A stretch of DNA of 64,000 nucleotides from Haloactinospora alba (GTDB lineage: Bacteria; Actinomycetota; Actinomycetes; Streptosporangiales; Streptosporangiaceae). The position numbers and the translations under genes are program-made. Positions 32,279 through 42,128 of the stretch are shown here, one piece after another (the first letter of the stretch is position 1; the number at the start of each line of letters is the position of its first letter). The stretch is from assembly GCF_006717075.1 (NCBI RefSeq), contig NZ_VFQC01000002.1, positions 248,001 to 312,000 of the forward strand, given 5' to 3'. Below the pieces are notes generated by a model. The model did no database searches and had not been told where the DNA came from. It saw only the letters and a program-made list of their open reading frames with translations.

Positions 32279-32364
32279 AAACTCGATAATCCCAAGAGTA
32301 GGATAGCTCATTGGGAGGATAAAGGCTAGCGATTCGTCTGTGCGGATCCTTTGCTGCTGCCGTT

Positions 32365-32508
32365 CTACGGCTGAGTTCCTTTGCCGTTACAAGCGTCGCA
32401 CCGGGTGGTTTCCGAACTTTGCCCCTTGGAACCATCGTGACCGGAACTTATTTCTCCGCTCCCGCCGCACACGGGGCACGGCGCGGGTTCCTGGCGGTGT
32501 TTGGCCAT
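32365..32508 (-). CDS. 47-residue zinc-ribbon protein coupled to the methyltransferase
   Basis: This small protein contains PCPVCGGSGEISSGHDGSK and CDACNGKGTQP, two DnaJ-like CxxCxGxG half-sites that would form one zinc-binding module. Its ATG overlaps the stop of the preceding methyltransferase gene by one base (TAATG), and GGAGG lies just upstream. Translational coupling makes a functional link with the methyltransferase likely, for example as a substrate-binding or chaperone module. I do not recognise a named family. Confidence 0.65.
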   Translation of the reverse strand: MAKHRQEPAPCPVCGGSGEISSGHDGSKGQSSETTRCDACNGKGTQP

Positions 32509-33644
32509 TACTGCACCTCCGTTATCCGGTTGTCGGGAGAATCCAGCCACACGTGTTGTCCAGTGGCATCAACGGTGAGTCCGAACCGGTCCTGGTCCGG
32601 GCCACCCCAGCCCACCCATGTCAGATAGGCCGCTTCCAACTCGTCCCACAGGTTGCGTGAACCGGTCTGCGAAACCTCGGCTTCTCCGCCCGAGGCGGGT
32701 TGAATCACTATCGCGTGCGAGTCACTGTGGAGCTCGCGTAGTGACATGCGGAACGTGTCATCGGTGCGGTTGATAACTCCTCCCTTGATCGAGACGCCGG
32801 GCAGCAATCCCGCCAGCGCCAGGGAGAATCCCGAGTTCGCCTGATCGATCCGCCGGGGATCGACACGCGTCGCCGCGTTGCGTTTATCGCCCTCGATCGG
32901 TGACAGGGGGGCACGTTGGGACCGCAACATCATGTAGGACGCTCCGCCACAGACTCGTCCCACGGCAGCATCGCCCACGCTGACCAGGCGCACTCGGAAC
33001 CCTTCGCGCGCGCCATGCATCCACGGCGCCACGAGCACTCCACCCGGCCGCATCTGTTCCACCCAGGGGTAGGGAATGCTCGCCACACCACAGGTGACAT
33101 GGACCCGGTCAAACGGTGCTTGTTCGGCGCATCCCTGCGCCCCGTCACCAATCCTGAGGTGGGGTTCGAAACCGGATTCGGCGAGGTTGGCAGCGGCAGT
33201 CTTGGCGAGCTGTTCGTCAACCTCGACAGAGGTCACGTTGTCACTGCCGAGCCGTGCCGACAGGAGCCCTGCCGTCCATCCGCTTCCGGTGCCGACCTCC
33301 AGCACCCGGTCGCCGGGATAAGGGTCGAGGAGATCGAGAAAGGCCAGCACCGCACCAGGTTCGGACAGTGAACTCGACCACGCCCACACCTTGCGGGTGG
33401 CTGAGTCTCGCGTTAACTCGGTCGCGCCGTCATCGATCTGGGTAATCAGTGAGGTGTTCCGATAAACCGCCGCCCACCAGGCATCCGGATCCACACTTCG
33501 GTCCAGCCATTCCATCGGTGGGAACGCCAGCGCGGTCTCGGGGGTGAACATGTGTCGCGGCACGTCCCGTAGTGCCTGCTTCCACGCGTCGTCGTCGGTG
33601 AGTTCGGCCAACCGTTCCGGTCCGGCTGGGGTCTGTTCACCCAT
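32508..33644 (-). CDS. PIMT-like methyltransferase of the peptide-maturase-associated type (copy 1)
   Basis: This 378-residue protein has a protein-L-isoaspartate-methyltransferase-like SAM domain at about residues 60-230: GDRVLEVGTGSGWTAGLLSA, VTSVEVDEQLAKTAAANLAE, and the PIMT-like VHVTCGVASIPYPWVEQMRP. A C-terminal domain ends DQDRFGLTVDATGQHVWLDS. The organisation matches methyltransferases associated with ATP-grasp or FxLD peptide-maturation systems, but neither an ATP-grasp ligase nor a precursor is adjacent. The paralogue at 54188-55324 has exactly the same length. I chose ATG 33644. An IS3 element lies 132 bases upstream. Confidence 0.8.
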   Translation of the reverse strand: MGEQTPAGPERLAELTDDDAWKQALRDVPRHMFTPETALAFPPMEWLDRSVDPDAWWAAVYRNTSLITQIDDGATELTRDSATRKVWAWSSSLSEPGAVLAFLDLLDPYPGDRVLEVGTGSGWTAGLLSARLGSDNVTSVEVDEQLAKTAAANLAESGFEPHLRIGDGAQGCAEQAPFDRVHVTCGVASIPYPWVEQMRPGGVLVAPWMHGAREGFRVRLVSVGDAAVGRVCGGASYMMLRSQRAPLSPIEGDKRNAATRVDPRRIDQANSGFSLALAGLLPGVSIKGGVINRTDDTFRMSLRELHSDSHAIVIQPASGGEAEVSQTGSRNLWDELEAAYLTWVGWGGPDQDRFGLTVDATGQHVWLDSPDNRITEVQ

Positions 33645-33806
33645 CCGGACCGCCACGGGTATCCATACTGATCCTCCACGCCTCGGGGACCGTTCACTCG
33701 CTCCGTACCCCGCGCGCGGAACGGGCAACACCCCGTGGCCGGAAGCGGCCAACCGGTAGTGATTGAGGGGCCTTGCTGATTCCGGACAGGGAGTGAGCCG
33801 GTGATT

Positions 33807-34676
33807 TTACGCAGCTAGGCGCTGTTTCTCATGTTCCGCATAGATCTCTGATGGAGTGTTGTATCCCAGTGCGGAATGAAGACGCCTGTGATTATACCAG
33901 TGCTCGATGTATCGTGTAATGTCCCGTCGTGCTCGTTCTCGCGTGGGATACACCATCTGGTTCACACGCTCATTCTTCAACACCCCGAAAAATGATTCCG
34001 CCATCGCGTTGTCGAAACAAATCCCGGTTCGCCCCACCGACCGTGTCATCCCGACCGAAGCAAGGTAATCACCGAACTCCCGGGACGTGTAATTACTCCC
34101 CCGATCCGAATGGAACACCGCCCCCGCACGAACCTTTCCCTTGCGTGTCGCATGAGCGACAGCCCGGATGATCAGCGGAGTCCGGTAGTTGTCATCCATC
34201 GCATAACCAACGACTTCTTTCGTGCAGCAATCAATGACGGTGGCCAGATACACCCACCCGCTCCATGTCGGGATATAGGTGATATCCCCGACGAGTTTCA
34301 CACTGGGCATGGGTGCGGTGAAGTCGCGGCCCACGAGGTCGGGGATCGCACCGGTATCCGCTGGTGTGGTCAGCGAGCTGCGCCGGGGGCGGGGTTGGCA
34401 GGGATGCAGCCCCATCTCGCCCATCAACAGACGCACCAGCTCCACTCCCACCGCAACGCCCCAGCGTTGCAGCTGGGCGCGGATCCGCCGGTGGCCGTAG
34501 GTGCCGTCGGCGTGGTCTACGGCGGTGCGGATCAGTAGCCGCAACTGTTGGCGGCGCTGAGACGTGGCGGATTCGGGCCGGGACCGCCATTCGTAGTAAC
34601 CCGACCGGGAGACGTTCACGCATGCACACATGAAATCAACGGGGAAAGCGTACTCCGCGTGTTCATCGAACCGCAT
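33807..34676 (-). CDS. IS3-family transposase, OrfB (DDE integrase domain)
   Basis: This frame of 289 residues from ATG has the IS3 OrfB HTH_21 and rve domains. The catalytic DDE triad is visible in KLVGDITYIPTWSGWVYLAT (first D), GAVFHSDRGSNYTSREFGDY (second D) and NAMAESFFGVLKNERVNQMV (E). Its frame is -1 relative to OrfA and stays open upstream to the slippery run, so the active transposase is expected as an OrfAB fusion. It appears intact. Confidence 0.93.
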   Translation of the reverse strand: MRFDEHAEYAFPVDFMCACVNVSRSGYYEWRSRPESATSQRRQQLRLLIRTAVDHADGTYGHRRIRAQLQRWGVAVGVELVRLLMGEMGLHPCQPRPRRSSLTTPADTGAIPDLVGRDFTAPMPSVKLVGDITYIPTWSGWVYLATVIDCCTKEVVGYAMDDNYRTPLIIRAVAHATRKGKVRAGAVFHSDRGSNYTSREFGDYLASVGMTRSVGRTGICFDNAMAESFFGVLKNERVNQMVYPTRERARRDITRYIEHWYNHRRLHSALGYNTPSEIYAEHEKQRLAA

Positions 34677-34702
34677 CGTCTCGATGAACTCGTATATGTC
34701 GC

Positions 34703-34990
34703 TTACGGACGATCCTTCGCGAAGTACGCGGCCGCTTTTTTCAAAAAAGCGATCTCCATGTCCTTCTCGCGGTTGAGTCGTTCCAGTTCACGCAGCCGGG
34801 CCCGCTCGGTCGTATCCAGTGACGGTGCATCGTCGGGAGTTTCTTTCCTGTATTTGCGCACCCAGTTCCGTAGTGTTTCCGAGCTGATCCCGAGCTCGTT
34901 GGCAACCCGGTTGATAGAGCGTTGGCTCTCGATGACATGTTTCACCGCTTCATCACGGAACTCCGGCGAATATGCGTTTGCCTTGCCCAA
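34703..34990 (-). CDS. IS3-family transposase, OrfA (HTH_Tnp_1) with programmed -1 frameshift site
   Basis: This 95-residue protein has the helix-turn-helix AYSPEFRDEAVKHVIESQRS, NELGISSETLRNWVRKYRKE and a leucine-zipper region RARLRELERLNREKDMEIAF. The minus strand then reads TTTTTTGAAAAAAGC at about 34735-34749, an A6G slippery sequence. Slipping back one base joins OrfA to OrfB without a stop codon in between, the normal way IS3 elements make OrfAB. Confidence 0.92.
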   Translation of the reverse strand: MGKANAYSPEFRDEAVKHVIESQRSINRVANELGISSETLRNWVRKYRKETPDDAPSLDTTERARLRELERLNREKDMEIAFLKKAAAYFAKDRP

Positions 34991-35167
34991 TGCTTCCCTC
35001 GTTTCCTTTCAGAACCATCGTATTGGCACTCTGTCCGGAAAACACGAGGCACCCCACTCCCTGACCTACGTCAGGTGTTGGTCTTGGTCGATTCACACCT
35101 ATGTCGGAGGCCCTCTCTTGTTGTCAAGCCCAGTCCGGGCTGTACTCAACCTCTGTGGTCAGTACAC

Positions 35168-36097
35168 CTAATCCCCGGGGTGCCGGGGTGAGGGGTCCAG
35201 TGCGGTGGCGGTGGTGGTGATGGTGTTCAGGGCGGCCGTGACAACCGGGTGCTCGCGGCTGCCGAGGCGGGTGGCGGCGATGATGCGGCGGACGGGCGCG
35301 GGGTCGCCGTGCAGGGGGATGCGCGCGACGGGCCAGCTCTCGTGGAGCCGGGCGAGCCGGGGCACGAGGATGATGCCGAAGTCGTGGGCGACCAGGGCGG
35401 TACCGGTGTCCCACTCGTCGGCGTAGTGGGCGATGTCGGGGGTGAACCCGGCGGCCGCGCAGGCCGTGCGCACCAGGTGGTGGTAGGTGCTTCCGGGGCT
35501 TCCCAGGATCCACGGCTCGTTGGCGGCGTCGGCGAGGGTGACCGTGGAACGGGCGGTCAGGGGGTGCTGGCTGGGCACGACCAGGTCGAGGGGGTCGTCC
35601 AGGAGAGGGTGCTGCTCGAAGCGGGTGTCCGAGGTGGGCGGGGTGTCGGCGGTGGCGATCAGCAGCGCGAGGTCGGCGTCGCCGGCCAGCAGCAGGTCGA
35701 AGCAGCGGGCGGGCTCGGCTTCGATGACCCGCACGGACAGGTGCGGGTAGTGGTCCCGCAGGGTCGCCGCGGCCGGGGGCAGTAGGTGCGTGGCGGCCGT
35801 GGAGAAGCCGCACAGCGTGAAGGAGCCGCCGGGTTCGTCCGTGGCGGCCGCCAGCTCGGCGTGAGCGCGTTCGGCCTGGGCGTACAGCGCGTCGGCGTGG
35901 CGGAGCACGGTGGCCGCCGCGGCGGTCAGCCGGATGCCCCGGCCGGACTGGGTCATCAGCTCGACGCCGAGTTCGGCCGCCAACTGGCGCAACTGGTGGG
36001 AGACCGCGGAGGGCGTGTAGTGCAGCGCCTCCGCCGCGGCGGTGACCGTGCCGTGGTGGTGCACCATCTGCAGCACGCGGAGCTTCGGATCGATCAT
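35168..36097 (-). CDS. LysR-family transcriptional regulator
   Basis: This 309-residue protein has the LysR winged helix at the N-terminus (LRVLQMVHHHGTVTAAAEAL, HYTPSAVSHQLRQLAAELGV) and a periplasmic-binding-like effector domain with FTLCGFSTAATHLLPPAAAT and DLVVPSQHPLTARSTVTLAD. The ATG at 36097 (MIDPKLRVL) fits the family's usual start; the extra residues upstream are rejected. It is divergent from the MFS gene at 36170 with 72 bases between the starts, so it likely controls that exporter. Confidence 0.9.
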   Translation of the reverse strand: MIDPKLRVLQMVHHHGTVTAAAEALHYTPSAVSHQLRQLAAELGVELMTQSGRGIRLTAAAATVLRHADALYAQAERAHAELAAATDEPGGSFTLCGFSTAATHLLPPAAATLRDHYPHLSVRVIEAEPARCFDLLLAGDADLALLIATADTPPTSDTRFEQHPLLDDPLDLVVPSQHPLTARSTVTLADAANEPWILGSPGSTYHHLVRTACAAAGFTPDIAHYADEWDTGTALVAHDFGIILVPRLARLHESWPVARIPLHGDPAPVRRIIAATRLGSREHPVVTAALNTITTTATALDPSPRHPGD

Positions 36098-36169
36098 GCA
36101 ACCATTTTGCACGGTTTCGTGCATGAACGTTTGCTTCTCTTCAGGTTTGATGAGCTCCACGCTGGGGGT

Positions 36170-37480
36170 GTGCTACTCAAAAGGTTCTCTGACGAAGGCT
36201 ACGCCGCTGCTCCCCACAGCCGCCGGTCCACGCGCCGGCCCCGTGGTCACACGCGCGAGGTGTACACGGCTGTGTACCTGTTGGTGGTGCTCACGGCCGG
36301 GGCGTACCTGCCCAGTCCGCTGTATCCGGAGTACCAGCACGCTTTCGGGTTCAGTGACCTGACGATGACCCTGGTCTACGCGATGTTCGTGCTGGTCAGC
36401 GCGCCCATACTGCTGCTGTTCGGCCCGGCCTCGGACTCGTTCGGGCCCCGGGCGGTACTGCGGGTCAGTGTGGTGGTGGCCGCTCTCGCCTCGGGTTGCT
36501 TCGCACTCGCCCAGGGGCCGGCATGGCTGCTGGCCGGCCGCGCCGCGCAGGGGCTGGCGCTGGGTGCGGCCACGGGGGCGGCGACCGCGTTGATCACGGA
36601 GCACGCTGCCGGAGGGAACCGGGGGCGGGGGTCGGTACTGGCCAGCATGGCGTTCGTGGCCGGAACCGCCGCGGGACCGGTCGCCGCCGGCCTCCTGGCA
36701 CAGTACGCGCCTGCGCCGCAGGTGCTGCCGTACCTGGTGCACCTGGCTCTGCTCGCGGCCGGGTGGCGTCTCGTGTCCGCCCTGCCGGCGCCCACCGCGC
36801 GCTCGCGTCGCTGGAGGCCCACGCGACCGCACATACCGGCCGGCATGCGGCTGCTGTTCACCGCCGCCGCGGCCACCGGCTTCCTCGCCTGGACCGTCGC
36901 CGGCCTGTTCCTGGCGGTCATCCCGTCGGTGCTCAGCCGGGGCGCCCAGATCAGCAACCTGGCGGCCATCGGCGGGATCCTCGGCGCCGTACTGGCCTGT
37001 TCCGTGCTGTCCCAACTCCTCGTGGCCCGCTACGGCACGCGCAACACGCAGCTCGCCGGGCTCGGCGCTCTCACGGTCAGCCTCGCCATCCTGGCGTTCA
37101 CCGGTGTCGGCTCGGTTCCCGTCACCGTGATCGCGGCCGTGGCGGCCGGGACGGGGCACGGGCTGGCGTACGGCGGCGCCGCGGCCGTCATCGACGCGGC
37201 CGCGCCGGCGGGCAAACGCGCGGCGATCAACTCCGCGCTGTACCTCGCCTTCTACGCCGGCGCCGGCGGACCGGCGGTCGCGGTCGGCCTCCTGACCATC
37301 TGGATCCCCCTGGCCGCGGCGGTCTCCTGGATCAGCATCGCCGCGGCGGCACTCGTGCCGCTCACCGGCGCCGCGATCGTCCACACGAACCGCGGGCCGC
37401 GGCCGTCACGTGCCGGTTCCCGCCCGGAGCCGCAACACCAGGGGCAACGCTCCTCGGAACCCCGGCCCGGCGGGGTGTAG
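36170..37480 (+). CDS. MFS transporter divergent from LysR
   Basis: This protein of about 436 residues has 12 predicted helices: VYTAVYLLVVLTAGAYLPSP in helix 1, the motif-A-like loop FGPASDSFGPRAVLRVSVVV, and the helix-5 motif VAGTAAGPVAAGLLAQYAP. The long upstream frame overlaps the LysR gene. The GTG at 36170 after GGGGG is the best start, but a GTG at 36260 is possible, so the first 30 residues are uncertain. Regulation by the divergent LysR protein is likely. The tail is Pro/Arg-rich. Confidence 0.82.
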   Translation: MLLKRFSDEGYAAAPHSRRSTRRPRGHTREVYTAVYLLVVLTAGAYLPSPLYPEYQHAFGFSDLTMTLVYAMFVLVSAPILLLFGPASDSFGPRAVLRVSVVVAALASGCFALAQGPAWLLAGRAAQGLALGAATGAATALITEHAAGGNRGRGSVLASMAFVAGTAAGPVAAGLLAQYAPAPQVLPYLVHLALLAAGWRLVSALPAPTARSRRWRPTRPHIPAGMRLLFTAAAATGFLAWTVAGLFLAVIPSVLSRGAQISNLAAIGGILGAVLACSVLSQLLVARYGTRNTQLAGLGALTVSLAILAFTGVGSVPVTVIAAVAAGTGHGLAYGGAAAVIDAAAPAGKRAAINSALYLAFYAGAGGPAVAVGLLTIWIPLAAAVSWISIAAAALVPLTGAAIVHTNRGPRPSRAGSRPEPQHQGQRSSEPRPGGV

Positions 37481-37604
37481 AGGTACGTGGGGCCGGCGGA
37501 ACGGTCACCACGGGATCTCCGCCCCTGCCGACGAACGTGGTCCGGTGCGGACACCACCGTCCGCACCGGACCACCGGCGGCTTCTCACCGCTTCCGGAGA
37601 ACCG

Positions 37605-38663
37605 TCACCCGGTGAACTCGCCGGCGATCACCTCGGCGATCTGGGCGGTGTTCAGCGCGGCGCCCTTGCGCAGGTTGTCGCCGCACAGGAACAGGTCGAG
37701 CGAGCGGGGGTCGTCCACCGAACGGCGGATGCGCCCCACCCACGTGGGGTCGGTTCCCACGACGTCGATCGGCGTGGGGAACTCGCTGCCGGCCGGGTCG
37801 TCCTGCACCACCACGCCGGGGGCGGAGGCGAGCAGCTCACGGGCCTCCCCGGCCCGCACCTCCCGGTCGAAGGTGGCGTGCACCGCCAGCGAGTGCGTCG
37901 TCACCACCGGAACCCGCACGCAGGTCGCCGACACGCGCAGCTCGCTGTGCCCCAGGATCTTGCGGGACTCGTTGCGGACCTTCATCTCCTCGGAGGAGTG
38001 GCCGTCCTCCTTGAGCGAGCCCGCCCACGGCACGACGTTCAGCGCCAGCGGCGCGGGGTACGGACCCAGATCACCCACCGCGGCGCGCACATCACCGGCG
38101 CGGCTGCCCAGCGTGCGGTCGGTGGCGACCTTCTCGGTCTGGTCGTGCAGCGTGTCGATGCCCTCCTGGCCGGAGCCCGAGGCCGCCTGGTAGGAAGCCA
38201 CCACGAGATCGGTCAGCCCGTAGGCACCGTGCAGCGCGCCCAGCGCGACGATCATGGACAGGGTGGTGCAGTTCGGGTTGCTGACGATGCCCTTGGGGCG
38301 GTCGCGCGTCTGGGCGGCGTTGACCTCCGGGACCACCAGCGGGACTCCGGCATCCATCCGGTAGGCGCCGGAGTTGTCCACCGCCACCGCGCCGCGCTCG
38401 ACCGCGACCGGCGCCCACTCCTTGGACACCTCGTCGGGAACGTCGAACATCGCCACGTCGACCCCGTCGAACACCTCCGGGGACAGCGGCTGGACCTCGA
38501 CCTCCTCCCCGCGGACGGTGAGGCGCTTACCGGCGGAACGCGGCGAGGCCACGAGCCGGATCTCGCCCCACACGTTCTCCCGGGTGGAGAGGATGTCGAG
38601 CATGACGGAGCCGACAGCGCCGGTCGCGCCGACGACGGCGAGGGTGGGGAGTCGGGTGCTCAT
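37605..38663 (-). CDS. asd: Aspartate-semialdehyde dehydrogenase
   Basis: This 352-residue enzyme starts [20 protein letters not shown] (NADP-binding) and has the catalytic Cys in [20 protein letters not shown] and the conserved [16 protein letters not shown]. The active-site His is in [16 protein letters not shown]. It reduces L-aspartyl phosphate to aspartate semialdehyde for Lys, Met, Thr, Ile and diaminopimelate synthesis. It overlaps the lysC stop by four bases (ATGA), so the two enzymes that act in sequence are translationally coupled. Confidence 0.96.
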   Translation of the reverse strand: MSTRLPTLAVVGATGAVGSVMLDILSTRENVWGEIRLVASPRSAGKRLTVRGEEVEVQPLSPEVFDGVDVAMFDVPDEVSKEWAPVAVERGAVAVDNSGAYRMDAGVPLVVPEVNAAQTRDRPKGIVSNPNCTTLSMIVALGALHGAYGLTDLVVASYQAASGSGQEGIDTLHDQTEKVATDRTLGSRAGDVRAAVGDLGPYPAPLALNVVPWAGSLKEDGHSSEEMKVRNESRKILGHSELRVSATCVRVPVVTTHSLAVHATFDREVRAGEARELLASAPGVVVQDDPAGSEFPTPIDVVGTDPTWVGRIRRSVDDPRSLDLFLCGDNLRKGAALNTAQIAEVIAGEFTG

Positions 38664-39931
38664 CGGCCGGTACCTCCATAAACAACAGCCTCGACCTGGT
38701 CAGCGTCGAGCCGGAACTCCGAATGCGCGGCGGCGACGGCCGCGTCGACCTGGTCCTGTTCCACGACGACGGAGATGCGGATCTCCGAGGTGGAGATCAT
38801 CTCGATGTTGGTCCCGGAACTGGCGACGGCGTCGAAGAACCGGGAGGTGACGCCGGGATACGACCGCATTCCGGCACCGACCAGGGAGACCTTGCCGATC
38901 TGGTCGTCGTAGCGCAGCGAGTCGAACCCGACCTCCGGCTGCACCTTCTTCAGCGCCGCCAGCGCGGTCTGGCCGTAGTCCGAGGGCACCGTGAACGAGA
39001 TGTCGGTGCGTGCGGTGGAGGCCGCCGACACGTTCTGCACGATCATGTCGATGTTGATACCGGCCTCGGCGAGCGCGTTGAACAGGGCCGCGGCCTCACC
39101 GACCTTGTCCGGCACACCCACGACGGTGACCTTGGCCTCGCTCCGGTCGTGCGCGACACCGGAGATGATCGGTTGTTCCATGCCTTCGGTTTCCTCAACT
39201 TCCGAAACGACCCAGGTACCGGGTTTCTGACTGAACGACGAACGGACGTGGATCGGGACGTTGTACCGCCGCGCGTACTCGACACAGCGCAGGTGCAGGA
39301 TCTTGGAGCCGCTGGCCGCCAGTTCCAGCATCTCCTCGTAGGAGATGCGCGGGATACGGCGGGCGGACGGCACGATCCGCGGGTCCGAGGTGAACACCCC
39401 GTCGACGTCGCTGTAGATCTCGCACGCGTCGGCGTCCAGCGCCGCCGCGAGCGCGACGGCGGTGGTGTCGGAACCGCCGCGGCCCAACGTGGTGATGTCC
39501 TTGTTGTCCTGGGAGACGCCCTGGAATCCGGCGACGATGCAGATCGAGCCCTCGCTGAGAGCGTCCTGGATCCGTCCCGGGGTGACATCGATGATCTTGG
39601 CGTTGCCGTGCGCCGATGTCGTGATGACACCGGCCTGTGAACCGGTGAAGGACAGTGCCTCGTAGCCGAGGTTCCCGATCGCCATCGCTACCAGGGCCAT
39701 GGACATGCGCTCACCCGCCGTGACCAGCATGTCCATCTCGCGCCCGGGGGGCAGGGGCGAGACCTGCTCGGCGAGGTCGAAAAGCTCGTCGGTGGTGTCG
39801 CCCATGGCCGAGACCACGACGACCACGTCATATCCCGCTTTTTTCTGGGCGACGATCCGCTGGGCTACCCGCTTGATGGCCTCCGCGTCAGCGACGGAAG
39901 ACCCACCGTACTTCTGCACGATCAAAGCCAC
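38660..39931 (-). CDS. lysC: Aspartate kinase
   Basis: This 423-residue protein has the kinase domain ([60 protein letters not shown]) followed by two ACT domains: [20 protein letters not shown] and [20 protein letters not shown]. It phosphorylates aspartate and is normally feedback-regulated by Lys and Thr through the ACT domains. The GTG start at 39931 follows AGGAG. An internal start giving a separate beta subunit is common in this family and may occur here. It is followed by asd in the same transcript. Confidence 0.96.
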   Translation of the reverse strand: MALIVQKYGGSSVADAEAIKRVAQRIVAQKKAGYDVVVVVSAMGDTTDELFDLAEQVSPLPPGREMDMLVTAGERMSMALVAMAIGNLGYEALSFTGSQAGVITTSAHGNAKIIDVTPGRIQDALSEGSICIVAGFQGVSQDNKDITTLGRGGSDTTAVALAAALDADACEIYSDVDGVFTSDPRIVPSARRIPRISYEEMLELAASGSKILHLRCVEYARRYNVPIHVRSSFSQKPGTWVVSEVEETEGMEQPIISGVAHDRSEAKVTVVGVPDKVGEAAALFNALAEAGINIDMIVQNVSAASTARTDISFTVPSDYGQTALAALKKVQPEVGFDSLRYDDQIGKVSLVGAGMRSYPGVTSRFFDAVASSGTNIEMISTSEIRISVVVEQDQVDAAVAAAHSEFRLDADQVEAVVYGGTGR

Positions 39932-40103
39932 GGTCGACGCTCCTGGATATTTGGGATCACGATAATCAACTGAAGTGTAGCCGTCGGGTACACCCGGACG
40001 CCTTCCCACCTGCCGAAACCACCGCGAATCGGGCGGCGGGGTGACGGTGGCGCTACGGCGAAGACGCCCGGACGGCGGCCGTGCCCGCTTGCTGCGGTGC
40101 CGC

Positions 40104-40703
40104 CTAGAACTCCACGCTGCGGCGTCCCTCGAACGCCCGGCCCAGCGTCACCTCGTCCGCGTACTCGAGGTCCCCGCCCACGGGCAGGCCACTGGCCGGC
40201 CGAGTGACTTTCACCCCCATGGGTTTGACGGTTCGGGCGATGTAGGTGGCGGTGGCCTCGCCCTCCAGGTTGGGGTCGGTGGCGAGGATCAGCTCGGTGA
40301 CCTCCCCGTCGGACAGCCGCGACATCAGCTCCTTGACCCGCAGGTCATCCGGGCCAACGCCCTCGATCGGACTGATCGAACCGCCGAGTACATGGTACCT
40401 GCCGCGGAATTCACGCGTCCGTTCGATCGCGACGACGTCCTTGGACTCCTCCACCACGCAGATGACCGAACCGTCCCGGCGCTCGTCCCGGCAGATCGCG
40501 CACTCGGACTCCTCGGAGACGTTGCCGCACACGGAGCAGAACCGCACCCGCTCCTTGATCTCCACAAGGGCGTTGGCGAGCCGTTTCACGTCGGCCTCCT
40601 CGGCCGACAACAGGTGGAACGCGATACGCTGCGCGCTTTTCGGCCCGACCCCGGGAAGCCGCCCGAGCTCGTCCACCAGATTCTGAACCGCACCCTCGTA
40701 CAT
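40104..40703 (-). CDS. recR: Recombination protein RecR
   Basis: This 199-residue protein has the helix-hairpin-helix [20 protein letters not shown], a four-Cys zinc finger ([16 protein letters not shown]) and a Toprim domain ([20 protein letters not shown]), and ends [11 protein letters not shown]. It acts with RecF/RecO to load RecA at gaps. Only the region from ATG 40703 is RecR; the frame upstream is spurious. It lies upstream of lysC in the conserved actinobacterial order, with a DUF6882 gene inserted in reverse between it and ybaB. Confidence 0.96.
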   Translation of the reverse strand: MYEGAVQNLVDELGRLPGVGPKSAQRIAFHLLSAEEADVKRLANALVEIKERVRFCSVCGNVSEESECAICRDERRDGSVICVVEESKDVVAIERTREFRGRYHVLGGSISPIEGVGPDDLRVKELMSRLSDGEVTELILATDPNLEGEATATYIARTVKPMGVKVTRPASGLPVGGDLEYADEVTLGRAFEGRRSVEF

Positions 40704-40863
40704 CGCCCACCTACACGCGTCACCAGCTTGCCTACCACCGTAGCCCAACCCGTCGCGCGGTGCCGCCACCGCGCCCGCGCGGGCACGTGTCCGGGAACGG
40801 CCCGGGACCGGGCGGCGTCCGAGCAAACCCGGCACCACCGACATCAGGCGAAAGGACACCGAC

Positions 40864-41577
40864 GTGAACGTCCCCTCTCCCGAACCGCGCCAGTGGTTCA
40901 GCGCGCACCTGGAGTACTTCGGCGCGATGTACGCGGCGTGGACGCTGGAGCAGCTCGAGCTGTACAACGCCCACCATCCGCCCGCCGACTGGAGCGTCGA
41001 CGTCGAGGAGGGGCTGTTCCGCCAGGGCGGAACCACCGTGCGGGTCGCGCCCCTGGGAACGCTGGGCACCGATGGAAGCTGGGTGTGGGCCTGGGCCAAC
41101 GAGCACATGCACCCGCCCGGTTCGTCCCGCCTCTCGGCCGCACGCATACTGTACGACTTCGGTGAGAAGGGGATACCCGAACTCGCCACCCCGCGACTGG
41201 AGCTGACCGAGTTCGCCGACGCCGGAACGGCCGCCGAACGGCTGCTCCTCGCCGTCACCGGGATGCTGTACGGCTACGGCTACGCCACCGTTCCCACCGA
41301 CACCGGGGCCCACTACGCCATGCTGGTCATCGACGATGCCCTGCCGCGCCCCGCCTTCGACCTGGCGACCCTCCCGCGTCGGCTCATGCAGGGGACCGAG
41401 GTCTTCCCGCACAACCACAGCGCCACCGTGGACGGCTACCTCCGCCGGCACGGTTTCGACGTGGCGGCGGCCAACGACGGCACCCGCTACGCCAGCCGTC
41501 CCGACTGCACGGTACGCACCACCTTCGACCCGAACGGACGGATCTCCGACATCTCCGCGCAGAACACACCGGGATGA
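40864..41577 (+). CDS. DUF6882 domain-containing protein
   Basis: This 237-residue soluble protein matches the DUF6882 pattern near the N-terminus ([20 protein letters not shown], then [20 protein letters not shown]), with a central segment [20 protein letters not shown] and a C-terminal domain of unknown role. The GTG start follows AAAGGACACC. It is on the opposite strand to its core neighbours recR and ybaB, which suggests a later insertion into that cluster. Function unknown. Confidence 0.78.
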   Translation: MNVPSPEPRQWFSAHLEYFGAMYAAWTLEQLELYNAHHPPADWSVDVEEGLFRQGGTTVRVAPLGTLGTDGSWVWAWANEHMHPPGSSRLSAARILYDFGEKGIPELATPRLELTEFADAGTAAERLLLAVTGMLYGYGYATVPTDTGAHYAMLVIDDALPRPAFDLATLPRRLMQGTEVFPHNHSATVDGYLRRHGFDVAAANDGTRYASRPDCTVRTTFDPNGRISDISAQNTPG

Positions 41578-41636
41578 GCCCGCACCGACGGGCGGGGGCG
41601 GCCGACCCGCCCTCGGTCGCGCGGACGGGGAAGCGG

Positions 41637-42014
41637 TCAGGTCCCGGAGAGGCCGGGCATACCGCCGCCGGGCATACCCGGCATTCCTCCCCCGCCGAGC
41701 CCCTCTGCCAGGGGGCCCATCTTCTCCTGCTGCAGTTCCTCCACCGAGGACTCGGCGTCGCGGATCGCCGCGAGCACCAGGTCCGAGATGTTCTGGGCGG
41801 TCTCGCTCGCCTCGCTCGTGTCCACAGCGGCGGGATCGATCGTGATGTCGTTCACCGTCCCGCGGCCGTTGACCGTGACCTTCACCAGCCCACCGCCGGC
41901 GGTGCCCTCCACCGTGGTGTCGTCGAGCTGCTGCTGGGCTTCCATGAGCTGCTGCTGCATCTGCTGTGCCTGTTGCAGCAGCGCCTGCATGTCCATGCCG
42001 TTGTCTGGATTCAC
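41637..42014 (-). CDS. ybaB: YbaB/EbfC-family nucleoid-associated protein
   Basis: This 125-residue protein contains ALLQQAQQMQQQLMEAQQQL, a long N-terminal helix, then LVKVTVNGRGTVNDITIDPA and ISDLVLAAIRDAESSVEELQ, all standard for YbaB. It ends in a Gly/Met-rich tail (GMPGMPGGGMPGLSG). It binds DNA as a dimer. The GTG start at 42014 follows AAGGAG. It normally sits between dnaX and recR; here dnaX is 14 kb away. Confidence 0.94.
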   Translation of the reverse strand: MNPDNGMDMQALLQQAQQMQQQLMEAQQQLDDTTVEGTAGGGLVKVTVNGRGTVNDITIDPAAVDTSEASETAQNISDLVLAAIRDAESSVEELQQEKMGPLAEGLGGGGMPGMPGGGMPGLSGT

Positions 42015-42128
42015 TTGCGCATCTCCTTGCTGCGTATCGGTACCCGCGAGCCTAGCCGCTCTCCCCAAGGATCGGCGGCCATCCGCGCCCGCAGAACCCG
42101 GGCCGGCGCGGCACCCCGGTTTACCGGC

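Larger units (their letters stand above)
33777..35044 (-). mobile_element. Complete IS3-family insertion sequence
   Basis: This element of about 1.27 kb carries overlapping-frame orfA and orfB transposase genes on the minus strand. The ends are imperfect inverted repeats: the left end reads TGATTCCGGACAGGGAGTG and the reverse complement of the right end reads TGTTTTCCGGACAGAGTGCC. Both start with the TG dinucleotide typical of the family. A clear target duplication is not visible (flanks TGC and CGA), which suggests an old insertion or a rearrangement. It lies between the methyltransferase promoter and a LysR gene. Confidence 0.88.

Noticed and set aside
33644-33666. ATG at 33664-33666 with a very good GGAGG site, out of frame with the methyltransferase
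   Set aside because: It would give a 9-residue peptide. The in-frame ATG at 33644 yields a protein with the same length (378) as its paralogue, so a frameshifted start is not needed.
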